Shown one piece after another: positions 35,469 to 44,772 of a stretch of 64,000 bases of DNA (position 1 is the stretch's first letter; each line of letters opens with the position of its first letter). The stretch spans positions 1-64,000 of the forward strand of contig NZ_JACXAF010000019.1 in the NCBI RefSeq assembly GCF_014773395.1. Direction: 5' to 3'. This DNA comes from Neiella litorisoli (lineage in GTDB: Bacteria; Pseudomonadota; Gammaproteobacteria; Enterobacterales; Neiellaceae). A program made the translations under genes and the position numbers. Below the pieces are notes generated by a model. It was not told the DNA's origin. It ran no database searches and saw only the letters and a program-made list of their open reading frames with translations.

Positions 35469-36596
35469 ATGGCGACGCGAGTTGTGCACTTAACTTATGA
35501 CATGCGTATTGGTGGCACCGAAATGGTCATCAAAAGCATTATTGAAGGCACAGATCCTGACCAGTTTGAGATGTCCATATTCTGCATCGAGGAGCCAATC
35601 GGCCCTTGGGGAAAAGCATTGCAAGCGAACGGCATTGCGTTAACCAGCATTGCTCGCCAGCCCGGTTTTGACGTTGCTCTGATTCGGAAAATTCGGCAGC
35701 ACCTTCGTGCCGAGCAAATTGACATCATCCATTGCCATCAATACACCCCTTGGGTTTATGGCGTACTCGCCGCGTTAGGTTTAAAAACCAAAGTAATATT
35801 TACTGAACATGGCCGCTTTTACCCTGACTCAAGTAGTTGGAAGCGGCGCATTATTAATCCGCTACTGAACTCAATTACCGATGCCATTACCGCGATATCT
35901 AACGCCACCAAGGGCGCATTAGGCGAATATGAGTTTTTGCCTGAGCAGAGAATCTCTACTATTTACAATGGCATCTCAGGGCTAAACGTAGAAGCCGCTG
36001 AAGTCGATTCATTGCGCCAGCAATTGGGGCTTGCCGATAACACCAAAGTTCTCGGCACAGTCGCCCGCATGGATCCAATTAAGAATCACAAAATGATGCT
36101 CGAAGCAGTGGCTCAAGTAGTCGCCAAACATCCAAACTCTGTGCTGCTGTTGGTCGGTGATGGTGATGAGCGGGAGAATATCGAACGGTGGGTCGAGCAA
36201 CTGGAGTTACAAGATCGGGTGATCTTGCCAGGTTATCAATCAGACCCTAGTCGCTATATGGCTTTAATGGACATATTTCTACTTTCATCTTTGAGCGAAG
36301 GCACATCGATGACTTTGCTCGAGGCTATGTCGCTCGGCAAGCCTTGTGTGGTGACTAATGCTGGCGGTAACCCAGAGATCATTGCCGATCAAGTCAACGG
36401 CTTTGTGACCAGCAATGATGACGGCGATGAATTTGCCGCGGCGATCACCAAGTTACTCGCAGATGAGTCGACCTTACAACAATTTCAACAAGCGTCAAAA
36501 ACAAGGTTTACTTCTCGTTACCAAGCAAGCAGCATGATCCAGCAATATAACCAGTTGTATCTTACGCTAAACAAAGATAACGGCCGCGCATGTTAA
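35469..36596 (+). CDS. GT4 glycosyltransferase
   Basis: A 375-residue GT-B enzyme. It begins RVVHLTYDMRIGGTEMVIKSI, with IDIIHCHQYTPWVYG, ATKGALGEYEF and donor motifs LGTVARMDPIKNHKMML, LLVGDGDERENIE and SLSEGTSMTLLEAMSLGKPCV. It directly follows the acyltransferase stop and overlaps the next gene by 7 bases. It resembles the XrtA-associated sugar transferases but I cannot assign the exact subfamily. Confidence 0.87.
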   Translation: MATRVVHLTYDMRIGGTEMVIKSIIEGTDPDQFEMSIFCIEEPIGPWGKALQANGIALTSIARQPGFDVALIRKIRQHLRAEQIDIIHCHQYTPWVYGVLAALGLKTKVIFTEHGRFYPDSSSWKRRIINPLLNSITDAITAISNATKGALGEYEFLPEQRISTIYNGISGLNVEAAEVDSLRQQLGLADNTKVLGTVARMDPIKNHKMMLEAVAQVVAKHPNSVLLLVGDGDERENIERWVEQLELQDRVILPGYQSDPSRYMALMDIFLLSSLSEGTSMTLLEAMSLGKPCVVTNAGGNPEIIADQVNGFVTSNDDGDEFAAAITKLLADESTLQQFQQASKTRFTSRYQASSMIQQYNQLYLTLNKDNGRAC

Positions 36597-37993
36597 AGTT
36601 ACTCGCCATTTACTCCATACTAATCGGCTCAGCCGTTTCTATTTTTCGCTACAGTTGGTTTCCTGCCGCAGCTTACTCACTCAATGCAGTCATGCAACCC
36701 AAGTACATTTGGCGCTTTGAGTGGCCAGATCTGCCGATCTCAAAACTGTTGGCTATTTGCTCCATTCTTGCTTGGGGCATAGCGTTCGCCCAAAAGCGAA
36801 TGGATTTAAATGTTTATAAGAGCAAGCAAGTTATCGCATTGGTATTGATTTGGGGATTGATGCATTTATCTGACACTCTCAGCCCTTACCAAAACTACTC
36901 TGCAGGAACCAGTTCCCATATTGTCTTGGGTACGCTCAACACAATCGTCATTATGTTTATCGTTCAGATTGGCATCTTGAGCGACAAAGACCAGTATCGT
37001 AATGCCGCGAAAGTTATGGCTGGGGTCTACATATTTTTAGCCCTCTACTACGTTTATTGGGCGAACGATCAATACCTATCTTATAACTGGGCACAGTTTT
37101 TCCAAGGCCGTTTGATGGGGCCTTATCAGGGCCCTTACGATGATGCCAATAGCGCTTCTACGTTGCTGGTGATGGCGATGCCATTCATGCTGTTTGCCTA
37201 CTTTTATGTTGACAACAAAATCTTTAAGTACGGCATATTAGCTGCAGTCCCCTTGCTGTGGCACGCGTTGTTCTTATTTGGCTCGCGCGGTGCCTTTTTA
37301 GGGTTGGGCGTATCAACAATTGTTGCGGTATTCATGCTGCAAGGCAGCATGAAATCTTTACCAAAGATAAAGCCATGGCAAATACGAATGTTCAAGTTCA
37401 TACTCATTTTTGGTCTAGCGGTCGCCGTGATTGATCAGGGCGGCGCTATGCTGAATCGCTCAGCGACAACGGTTTCTGCTGCCCAGCAAGAGGAGCGCGA
37501 TGAGCCGCTGAATCCGCGCTTAGTGTCGTGGCAGGCTGCGTTGGGTATTATTGCGGAATATCCTGCTTTGGGCGCTGGCCCGCAGCGCTTCCAATGGGCT
37601 GCTAGAGACTTAAATTTGGGCACTCCACACGTTGCTCACAACACCTTGTTGAACTTCACCGCCAACACCGGAGTTTTTGTTGGAGGCTTGTTTCTTTTCA
37701 TTCTCTGGACATCGTTCAAGAGTTACTTCCAATGCAACAACAACAATGTCGCAGCAGATCCCTTGTTGGATTATCTGAATAAAGCCTGTACTTGCTCGCT
37801 GGTGGCTTATTGCGTCTGTGGTACGTTCCTTGATTTGATCATTTACGAACCATTTTTCTTCGTGTTGTTGTTAATCGTGTTTAAGAATCACATGGTCAAC
37901 AATCTGAATTTGACCACCTCAAAAGAGCCCGAAGCGCAGCCGAAAGCAAATCCGAAATTATTTCGTAATCAAATTGACTCACGGCTTTTCTGA
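36590..37993 (+). CDS. Wzy/O-antigen ligase-like protein, XrtA-associated
   Basis: A 467-residue polytopic protein with about ten to twelve helices. SVSIFRYSWFPAAAYSLNAVMQPKYIW near the start is like the XrtA-associated O-glycosylation ligase family, and the Wzy_C loop region contains FGSRGAFLGL, PRLVSWQAALGIIAEYPALGAGPQRF and HVAHNTLLNF. It could polymerise repeats or ligate glycan to protein. It is the only such gene in the window. Confidence 0.82.
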   Translation: MLKLLAIYSILIGSAVSIFRYSWFPAAAYSLNAVMQPKYIWRFEWPDLPISKLLAICSILAWGIAFAQKRMDLNVYKSKQVIALVLIWGLMHLSDTLSPYQNYSAGTSSHIVLGTLNTIVIMFIVQIGILSDKDQYRNAAKVMAGVYIFLALYYVYWANDQYLSYNWAQFFQGRLMGPYQGPYDDANSASTLLVMAMPFMLFAYFYVDNKIFKYGILAAVPLLWHALFLFGSRGAFLGLGVSTIVAVFMLQGSMKSLPKIKPWQIRMFKFILIFGLAVAVIDQGGAMLNRSATTVSAAQQEERDEPLNPRLVSWQAALGIIAEYPALGAGPQRFQWAARDLNLGTPHVAHNTLLNFTANTGVFVGGLFLFILWTSFKSYFQCNNNNVAADPLLDYLNKACTCSLVAYCVCGTFLDLIIYEPFFFVLLLIVFKNHMVNNLNLTTSKEPEAQPKANPKLFRNQIDSRLF

Positions 37994-38053
37994 TTCAATT
38001 AGCAGTCGTATTGAGCACCAAGAACTAGGATGATTACTTAAGGGAGCTAATTT

Positions 38054-39535
38054 TTGTCCAGAGCAAACACCGTATTAAAAGGCTCGTTCGCACTTATATT
38101 GGTCGCTTTCTTCAAGCGCTCAATTGGTCTAATTAGCACGCTCGTTCTAGCTCGAATTTTGGTACCAGAAGATTTTGGTATCGTTGCTATTGCCACAATT
38201 GTGCTGAACTTCTGCCAAGTGATGGCAGAGACAGGTGGCCGCCCCTACCTAATCCAGCATAGTAATCTAGACAAGAGCGTAATTAGTGGCGTCTGGACCA
38301 TGAATATGTTGGTTCGCAACCTATTTGCCATAGGAATCATCATCAGCGCTCCTTGGGTTGCCGATTTCTATGACGATCCAAGATTGGTCGATGTGCTGCG
38401 AGTCTGCTCGCTCTATATGGTGTTTACAGCGATTCAATGCCCAGCTGTGACGCTACTGATGAAAGAGCAAAACTACGGTCCAATTCTGAAACTCGAGATC
38501 GCTGAGAAGGTAATCGCGGTGTCGGTGACGCTAACTTCTGCTTACTTGCTGCAGTCATATTGGGCATTGATTATTGGCCAAGTTACCTCATCGTTTATTA
38601 AGTGCGTTGGCTCTTACATCATCAAACCGATGTCAGTATCGATCGATTTTTCCAAAGTTCGCGAACAGCTCAAATACACCGGCTGGGTCATTCCCAAGGA
38701 AATCTTTAGTTACCTGCGGGCACAAATGGATACCCTGCTGGTCAGCTCGTTCTTCGGCAAGGCACAACTGGGCTCTTACCACGTCATGAAATACATTTCG
38801 TTCATGCCGGCATCACAATTGATTACACCGGCATGTGAGCCGCTGTTAGCAGAGTTCTCCAATTCGAAACACGATAAAGACAAGCTGCATTACCAGTTCA
38901 ATATTAGCTTTATGGTGTTGATGTGCATTGGCCTGCCCATTACCGCATTTCTGTATTTCTTCAGCGAATTATGTGTGTTCGTTTTGCTTGGCCAACAGTG
39001 GCTGGAATATGCCGATGTGTTTGGCGCGCTATCGTTAATCATCGTCTCACATTTATTCATGACCATGAGTAACACCATTCTGTATGCGCTGGCGAAAGTG
39101 AAATATGTGTTTTACTACGAGATCATTAGCTCAGCGGCTATGTTCCTGTGCTTGTATTTCTTGGCAACTCAATCCGTTATTCAATTTGCTTACACTCGGG
39201 CTTTGTTAGAGCTAGGCATTGTCATTGCGTTTTTCACATTGTCATCGAGCATGCTCAAAATCAACGTCAAACAGTTACTGAAGGTAGTCATTAACCTAGC
39301 GCTCGTACTAGCGGTAACAATTAGCGCTGCGCAACTTGTTAACAGCCATATCAGCAACCTTTACTTGTCGTTCTTTGTTGTTGGTTTTGTATTTGCTGCC
39401 CTGTATCTGGTGGGCATCTATATCGCCTTTAGGGTGTCATTTCATTCAGATAAAGAAGCGCATCACCTAGAGTACTTAGTCAAGAAAACCCTAACTCAAG
39501 TCACGAGTAAATTGAGTGCGATTAAGGGGCAATAG
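38054..39535 (+). CDS. Polysaccharide flippase (Wzx/PST type)
   Basis: A 493-residue membrane protein with about 12-14 helices. It begins KGSFALILVAFFKRSIGLISTLVLARILVPEDFGIVAIA, the MVF-superfamily flippase pattern. The start is TTG at 38054, preceded by AGGGAG with 7 bases spacing; no ATG of equal quality is near. It flips undecaprenyl-linked repeats. It is last of the GC-normal XrtA plus operon. A hairpin overlaps its stop. Confidence 0.88.
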   Translation: MSRANTVLKGSFALILVAFFKRSIGLISTLVLARILVPEDFGIVAIATIVLNFCQVMAETGGRPYLIQHSNLDKSVISGVWTMNMLVRNLFAIGIIISAPWVADFYDDPRLVDVLRVCSLYMVFTAIQCPAVTLLMKEQNYGPILKLEIAEKVIAVSVTLTSAYLLQSYWALIIGQVTSSFIKCVGSYIIKPMSVSIDFSKVREQLKYTGWVIPKEIFSYLRAQMDTLLVSSFFGKAQLGSYHVMKYISFMPASQLITPACEPLLAEFSNSKHDKDKLHYQFNISFMVLMCIGLPITAFLYFFSELCVFVLLGQQWLEYADVFGALSLIIVSHLFMTMSNTILYALAKVKYVFYYEIISSAAMFLCLYFLATQSVIQFAYTRALLELGIVIAFFTLSSSMLKINVKQLLKVVINLALVLAVTISAAQLVNSHISNLYLSFFVVGFVFAALYLVGIYIAFRVSFHSDKEAHHLEYLVKKTLTQVTSKLSAIKGQ

Positions 39536-39560
39536 TCGCTGTTAAGCGAACTATTTAATT
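39532..39560 (+). terminator. Possible weak terminator after the flippase gene
   Basis: ATAGTCGCT and AGCGAACTAT form a 9-base-pair stem with one bulged A and loop GTTA, followed by TTAATT. The T-tract is poor. It coincides with the switch to AT-rich sequence, so it may mark the end of the older operon. Confidence 0.35.
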
Positions 39561-39581
39561 GATGACAATGTGAGAGTAGCA

Positions 39582-40547
39582 ATGACAAATAAAATTTATA
39601 TTCTACCAAAATCGATCAAGTCGAACTTATACTACAGCAAATTATTGTCATTGATTTCAGAGATAGGATTTACACCAAGTGACATTCCAAAGTTCTCGTT
39701 TACGTCGAGCAACATACCTAAAAAAAGCAAATTTTTATTTTCATGGCAAGAAGATGAAGTAATAAAGAAAACGACTTATAAATCTACTCGCCACTTCATA
39801 TATTTATTATCAGTTTTTCTTCGCATTTATCTCACCAAAAGTCAGTTGGTGTGGATAAAACACAATATTGTTCCTCATCGACTAAAAACTGCAAATGCAA
39901 TACAAAGGCTTTATCACAAGGTTATAAAATTATTACTGCAAAGCATGTCTCATCGTATCGTTTGCCACTCAGAAAATTATGCAAAACAACATGGTTTTAC
40001 TTATATTCCTCACCCTCTTTACGATATTGAACAGACAACCTCTGAAAAAACGATACCGTTTATTATTTTTGGTAAAATATTGAGGTATAAAAAAGTTGAC
40101 GAAATCCTATCTTATTGGCCCACGAGTACACCAATAATGATCGTTGGAAAATTTGAAGACGAAGAATTGTTGAATAAAGTACAACAGATCGCCTCTAAAC
40201 GATCCTTAAAAATAGAGATCGTTGATAAGTTCATAGAGCAAAATGAATTGAACGCGCTGCTTTCAAAGTCTCAATGTGTGGTTTGTGGCAACGAGCAATC
40301 TAGTATGATTGCTTCCGGTGTTATGATACATGCACTTTCAGCAGGTTGTTCATTAATTGCGAGAAGCAGTCACTACTCGAAAGAACTATTATCTAAAAGG
40401 TTGCCTGTGTATTTATTTGATAGTGTTGAAGAGCTAGAAACATTGATCGGAGACAGCCAGAAAGCGAATGGTAGCTACTTTTTTCAAAGTCTCCAAGAAA
40501 GCTATGGAGACCATGTAATAGCCGAAAAATTAAGGCATGTTTTCTAG
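39582..40547 (+). CDS. Probable GT-B glycosyltransferase, AT-rich
   Basis: About 321 residues from the ATG at 39582 (GAGAG upstream; a GTG at 39570 is also open). I see the shape of a GT-B enzyme: LVWIKHNIVPHRLKTAN, SHRIVCHSENYAKQHGFTYIPHPLYD linker, IIFGKILRYKKVDEIL, MIVGKFEDEELLNK and VVCGNEQSSMIASGVMIHALSAG. It resembles small mannosyl- or glucosyltransferase-like proteins of capsule clusters. Composition differs strongly from the upstream operon. Confidence 0.7.
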   Translation: MTNKIYILPKSIKSNLYYSKLLSLISEIGFTPSDIPKFSFTSSNIPKKSKFLFSWQEDEVIKKTTYKSTRHFIYLLSVFLRIYLTKSQLVWIKHNIVPHRLKTANAIQRLYHKVIKLLLQSMSHRIVCHSENYAKQHGFTYIPHPLYDIEQTTSEKTIPFIIFGKILRYKKVDEILSYWPTSTPIMIVGKFEDEELLNKVQQIASKRSLKIEIVDKFIEQNELNALLSKSQCVVCGNEQSSMIASGVMIHALSAGCSLIARSSHYSKELLSKRLPVYLFDSVEELETLIGDSQKANGSYFFQSLQESYGDHVIAEKLRHVF

Positions 40548-40595
40548 CTACCAGAGAATATCAAACTAATTAAATTATGATTAATTGATGGTTCA

Positions 40596-41618
40596 ATGAC
40601 GATGAAAAAATTGTATTTACATATGGGATTCCATAAAACAGCAACGAGCTCTCTTCAGCAAACTTGCAGAAAAAGCCTTGAGCAACTGAGTGAGCAGGGG
40701 TATGAGTTCCCTATATTTAAGAGCAATTACATTGAATTAGATGAAATATGTAACCACTCAATTCCAATATACTCCATATATTGTAAATCGCCTCAACTCT
40801 ATGACACCAACTTAATATATAAGTCGAGAAATATAGAAAAGCTCAATAAAGATTACAGAGATCAATTTAATAAATCACTTCAAACTAGCAAAAACATAAT
40901 ATTATCTGGTGAAGATATATCCATTCTAAGCAAGTCGAGCTTAATCAAGTTGAAGGGTGATATCGAATTCCATAACTTCAAGATAATTCCTTTAGTGGTG
41001 ATTAGAAGTCCTTATGAGTACCACTGTTCAATAATCCAACAAAAAATAAAAACAGGGCATCATTTATCTATCACTAAATTTATTAGTCAGCAAGAAAAGA
41101 TAAACAAAATATTAGAAGTATTCCCGGAGACAAAAATGTTTTCCTTCAAAGGAATTTGCAAACATGAACATGGTCCCGTAGGTGAATTACTAGAATCAAT
41201 GGGAATAAATATTAATAAAATAAGAATAAGAAGTAGCAATGAAGGAATATCAAACACCGGAGTGAGAATTCAGAATGGATTCAACAAAAAAGTGCCTAGA
41301 TTTATAGATGGGGCTCTCAATGAAAAATGGGATAAGGTCTATTTAAAAGGTGAAAGATATTTCCATAATAAGTTCCTTCTAACAGAGCAAGAGCTTGAGT
41401 CAATACAGCAAGAGCTATCCATTGAAAACGAATTTTTCAAATCTAAATTAGGCTCTAATTTTTCTGATCAAAAAATAAAAACATCAGACCCTGAGTCCTG
41501 CTTTGATGAACTGGCAAAATTTTTTCAGTCAAATCGAGAAAAAGTTGATAAAAAAACAAGTTTCAGCTCGCTCTCAATAAAATTAAAACGCTATAAAAAC
41601 AGGTTTTTCAAATTTTAA
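40596..41618 (+). CDS. Sulfotransferase-like protein, AT-rich
   Basis: A 340-residue protein (start ATG 40596 or 40602). LYLHMGFHKTATSSLQQ has the 5'-phosphosulfate loop pattern HxGxxKTxTSSLQ; VVIRSPYEYHCSII fits the 3'-phosphate site with Arg-Ser. These point to transfer of sulfate from PAPS to a sugar. The region is the most AT-rich of the window. It converges on the pyruvyl transferase gene with 40 bases between, containing only a short AT-rich palindrome (GATAAATTTTATC). Confidence 0.75.
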   Translation: MTMKKLYLHMGFHKTATSSLQQTCRKSLEQLSEQGYEFPIFKSNYIELDEICNHSIPIYSIYCKSPQLYDTNLIYKSRNIEKLNKDYRDQFNKSLQTSKNIILSGEDISILSKSSLIKLKGDIEFHNFKIIPLVVIRSPYEYHCSIIQQKIKTGHHLSITKFISQQEKINKILEVFPETKMFSFKGICKHEHGPVGELLESMGININKIRIRSSNEGISNTGVRIQNGFNKKVPRFIDGALNEKWDKVYLKGERYFHNKFLLTEQELESIQQELSIENEFFKSKLGSNFSDQKIKTSDPESCFDELAKFFQSNREKVDKKTSFSSLSIKLKRYKNRFFKF

Positions 41619-41658
41619 TGACTAACAATAGATAAATTTTATCATCCATAAGATGAAT

Positions 41659-42864
41659 CTACGATTCGCTTCCCATTGCATCAATCATTGTATTTATATT
41701 GTCATAGACCTTAGTTTTCTGATCTTGTAGCAACCTATTCGCGACTTCGGCATCCCAATTATCATTGATTTTATGAATAGCCAACCAATCGTTATCATAA
41801 TCGTGGCAGTCAGTAACGCCTAGGGGCTCAGTCCACGTCTTGGCATACCTTGCCATTTTGTGAACTCTTTTATTCAATGGAATGAACTTGCAACCAAAAC
41901 TTTGGGCTGTAATAAATCCATGAAGGCTTGTACCCAAATAAACTTCAGAACATGCGATGGTATACATGATGTCAAATAGATTTTGAGGAGCGGCGTAAAG
42001 AAAGTCGCCAGCGAGTTCACATATCTTTTTTAACACCTTGTGATCATCATGACCGAGCGCCAAACCTATGGGGCAACATACAACTTTGCTATTCTGCCGC
42101 TCGGCAATTGAGCGCACCTCGCCAACAAATTGATTTAAATTTTGCGGTTCAAACTTAGCGCCTAATTGAAGAACCACATATTTATCGGGTAGATTTTTAA
42201 AATCCTCTGAAATCAGATCCTCTAGCTCACTTAATGGATAGACATCAGACATGATTAACGCCGAATCAGGCACAGTTTGAACATCAGGCCTAATTTCACA
42301 TAAGCTTTCTGCAGTCGCGTAATCTCGCAAGGATACCCATTCGGCTTTTTGAAGGTTGTTTTTTACAGAGGCGTATTCTGACTCATTCTTGGAAATTCTC
42401 TTGAGTCCTATACCACCAACGGAGTTGTAGAATGTCTTAGAGTTAGGTAAATCAACACAAAAAGCAGATACTTGTCTCGTGCGGGAAATTATACGTTTAC
42501 TAAAACCTATTCTTTCATCGAATTTTTTTACGAATTTATACTTATAAAACAAGTAGCTAAAAACAGGGTTAATGTAACTATAAAGGAGCCCCCAAGTGGG
42601 AAATAAGACTTCCCCACCGCCAACAACCACACAACCACCTGTTTTTACAATATTTTTCTCTAAACTTCTATAACTTATAGTTGGCAGGGCGCCGAAGTTA
42701 GATAGGTCGCTTTCGACTAGTCCACAGTTTACAAATTTCAATTTCGAATTAGCTTTCACAAGGACTTCTTTAAATATCATTGGAAACAGCAGGTCTCCAT
42801 AATTTAACCGGTCGCTAGCACTCAAAAAATATACATAACCTGATGGTGCTTTATTCATCTTCAA
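41659..42864 (-). CDS. Polysaccharide pyruvyl transferase family protein
   Basis: About 400 residues. NYGDLLFPMIFKEVL, VVVGGGEVLFPTWG, WVSLRDYATAESL, PDSALIM and GTSLHGFITAQSFGCKFIPL are the family motifs, including the late His of the LHxxxxA pattern. Enzymes of this family add ketal-linked pyruvate to sugars, making the polymer acidic. A second in-frame ATG lies two codons in. It is last of the 41.7-52.3 kb minus operon and somewhat AT-rich. Confidence 0.85.
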   Translation of the reverse strand: MKMNKAPSGYVYFLSASDRLNYGDLLFPMIFKEVLVKANSKLKFVNCGLVESDLSNFGALPTISYRSLEKNIVKTGGCVVVGGGEVLFPTWGLLYSYINPVFSYLFYKYKFVKKFDERIGFSKRIISRTRQVSAFCVDLPNSKTFYNSVGGIGLKRISKNESEYASVKNNLQKAEWVSLRDYATAESLCEIRPDVQTVPDSALIMSDVYPLSELEDLISEDFKNLPDKYVVLQLGAKFEPQNLNQFVGEVRSIAERQNSKVVCCPIGLALGHDDHKVLKKICELAGDFLYAAPQNLFDIMYTIACSEVYLGTSLHGFITAQSFGCKFIPLNKRVHKMARYAKTWTEPLGVTDCHDYDNDWLAIHKINDNWDAEVANRLLQDQKTKVYDNINTMIDAMGSES

Positions 42865-42910
42865 ACCGTTCTACAATAGAAATATCATCAAATTATGAGC
42901 ATCACACTTA

Positions 42911-43810
42911 CTAGTCGCTTAGGATGTTATGTAGTTCAGGGCAATATGCCATAAATTGCTTTAGCTCTTGAGTAGATAAATCACTCACTTTATGACCACC
43001 AAAGCTTTTCTTAGCAAAGTGTATTTGAGTCGAAAACTTTTCTGCTTCGGCCATGGAAGCCACATTTCCGCCAATTAAATCAATATGGAAAGCAAAATAG
43101 CCATCTTCTCCGCCTGGCCATTGCTGTGGTGGAAATCGCTGGAGGCAATCCATTGTTTTCGCTTTACTACGCAAACTGAGCCCACCATTCCCACCGTCAG
43201 CAATCATGCCAATTGGTCTGCTCCGCTTCCATTTAGAACCGATATAATCGAAGTGAGTGAAATGATCGATTGAGTAGTCGGAGTTACTACAGAGCAACGC
43301 ATCCGTTTGAAATACCAGAACCTTATCCTCTCCTATCACCTTGTCCCAAAAGGCGCTAGACAAGAATAATGCGTTGTAAGCTGGCGCAAATAGAGCTGCA
43401 GCATTCAATTGGCAAACGACCAACTGGCCGCTCGATATAGCATCGGCGAATCGAGAATGAACAAATTCAGCATTTTCGGAGCCGTGAAATAACTGCACCG
43501 GAATCCTCAATTTATCGATCACTTGGCCAACTACGAATACCAATGATTCTAAGCAACGCGTTTCAACTATCAGACCCACCAAGGGTTGTGATTCGTGCTC
43601 GTTAACGATAATACGTTCCAATCCCATCGAATCGACCAAAGCCATGTCCGGCTTATCTTTAAAAGGCTTTAAGCTGCCGTAAAATTGTGTCAGGTGAGAA
43701 TGCTCAATGTCATGCTTTGAAATGCCTTGACTGGCGAGTCGCTGACGCAGTTGCTGGGCAGAACTATTCTTCATTCGTTCTGTCCACTTAAGTTTTCCAA
43801 ATATATTCAT
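42911..43810 (-). CDS. DUF5672 family protein, probable glycosyltransferase-like
   Basis: About 299 residues from the ATG at 43810 (MNIFGKLKW); a longer frame overlaps the sulfotransferase gene and is rejected. The DUF5672 pattern is visible: LVFQTDALLCSN, HFDYIGSKWK, GNGGLSLRSKAKTMDC and WPGGEDGYFAFHI. The QTDALL and DG acid residues would fit a GT-A-like active site, but the family has no proven activity known to me. Ten bases after the sulfotransferase gene. Confidence 0.78.
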   Translation of the reverse strand: MNIFGKLKWTERMKNSSAQQLRQRLASQGISKHDIEHSHLTQFYGSLKPFKDKPDMALVDSMGLERIIVNEHESQPLVGLIVETRCLESLVFVVGQVIDKLRIPVQLFHGSENAEFVHSRFADAISSGQLVVCQLNAAALFAPAYNALFLSSAFWDKVIGEDKVLVFQTDALLCSNSDYSIDHFTHFDYIGSKWKRSRPIGMIADGGNGGLSLRSKAKTMDCLQRFPPQQWPGGEDGYFAFHIDLIGGNVASMAEAEKFSTQIHFAKKSFGGHKVSDLSTQELKQFMAYCPELHNILSD

Positions 43811-43820
43811 CACTGAAGTC

Positions 43821-44735
43821 TCAATAGTGTTTCCACGGTACTTTGCGACCCAATATCTCTTCGAGCAACATAACGTCTTCCTTGAAGTGGTGGCTAATAT
43901 TGGCCGCAACACTCTCAGCCAGTTTAGGTACCGCTTGTCTATTCATTCGATCAAGGGCATTCAGCCCCGGCTCTACCAACCAACCCACCGGACGCCGTTT
44001 GAGGGCCTTTCTGAACGGAGTTTTGCCATGGAGCCAACGATCAAATGAATGATGCCGTGGCCAATAAGGTACTTTACCGCGTGAACTAGTATTGGCTTCA
44101 AAGCGATCATCAACATCCAAAAATCGGCATATATCTGAAATTATTTTATGCTGGTCAGCTAGATAGTCATCGTATAGAACAAACATCATCTGCTCGCGCT
44201 CAAAATGCTGCAGATAAGTAGATAACTGCGCTCCGTACATTCCGACATTAGCGTAATGCCAATCCCATCCCCAGCCCTTAGCCATCCTTTCTGGTTCTGC
44301 GGCAAGAGCTTCCTCTAGCGAAAGCGGTTCTAAGTCGTACTGTTTATTCATGCAGTAATGGGAATACAGTCGACTGACTGGTTCACGGAGTACAGCAACT
44401 AACTTTGCATTTGGTACGCGCTTCGCTATGCGTTTTGCAGCTTCTGGATAGTACAAATGCCTGACCGACGCATCGCCAATTACCTTATCATTCTGACAAT
44501 GAACAAATTGTTGCTGATAGTCGTCAAATGACGTAATGCAGTGATCGTATATTTGCGCAAACATGCGCTCTGAACTGACTGGTCCAGGCTCGGGTAATGA
44601 GGCCCCTTCGAGCGCATAGAAATTTGGTTCTTTATAACGAGAGAAAGCTATATCTGGATGCTGCCCCAAATAGCTCTGCAGCGATGTGGTCCCGCATTTA
44701 GCAGCTCCAATAATAAAAAAGTCAGCAATTCGCAT
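43821..44735 (-). CDS. Sulfotransferase
   Basis: A 304-residue PAPS-dependent sulfotransferase. The 5' loop FIIGAAKCGTTSLQSYLGQHP is at residues 7-27, with KEPNFYAL following, and the 3' site is KLVAVLREPVSRLYSHYCM. A second sulfotransferase in the same window as the 40596 gene, of quite different composition. Part of the minus decoration operon; 37 bases from the GT4 gene. Confidence 0.88.
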   Translation of the reverse strand: MRIADFFIIGAAKCGTTSLQSYLGQHPDIAFSRYKEPNFYALEGASLPEPGPVSSERMFAQIYDHCITSFDDYQQQFVHCQNDKVIGDASVRHLYYPEAAKRIAKRVPNAKLVAVLREPVSRLYSHYCMNKQYDLEPLSLEEALAAEPERMAKGWGWDWHYANVGMYGAQLSTYLQHFEREQMMFVLYDDYLADQHKIISDICRFLDVDDRFEANTSSRGKVPYWPRHHSFDRWLHGKTPFRKALKRRPVGWLVEPGLNALDRMNRQAVPKLAESVAANISHHFKEDVMLLEEILGRKVPWKHY

Positions 44736-44772
44736 CTATGAATAACCCTCCCTTAATACTCAAAATAGAGCC

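Larger units (their letters stand above)
39560..41650. other. AT-rich segment with two glycan genes
   Basis: From just after 39540 the bases change: lines around 40800-41250 are roughly 25-35% GC by eye against near 50% in the genes on both sides, and codons shift to AAA, ATA, AAT and TTA. The two genes inside are intact. No transposase, integrase or direct repeat was seen at the edges, so the mode of entry is unclear. Confidence 0.75.
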
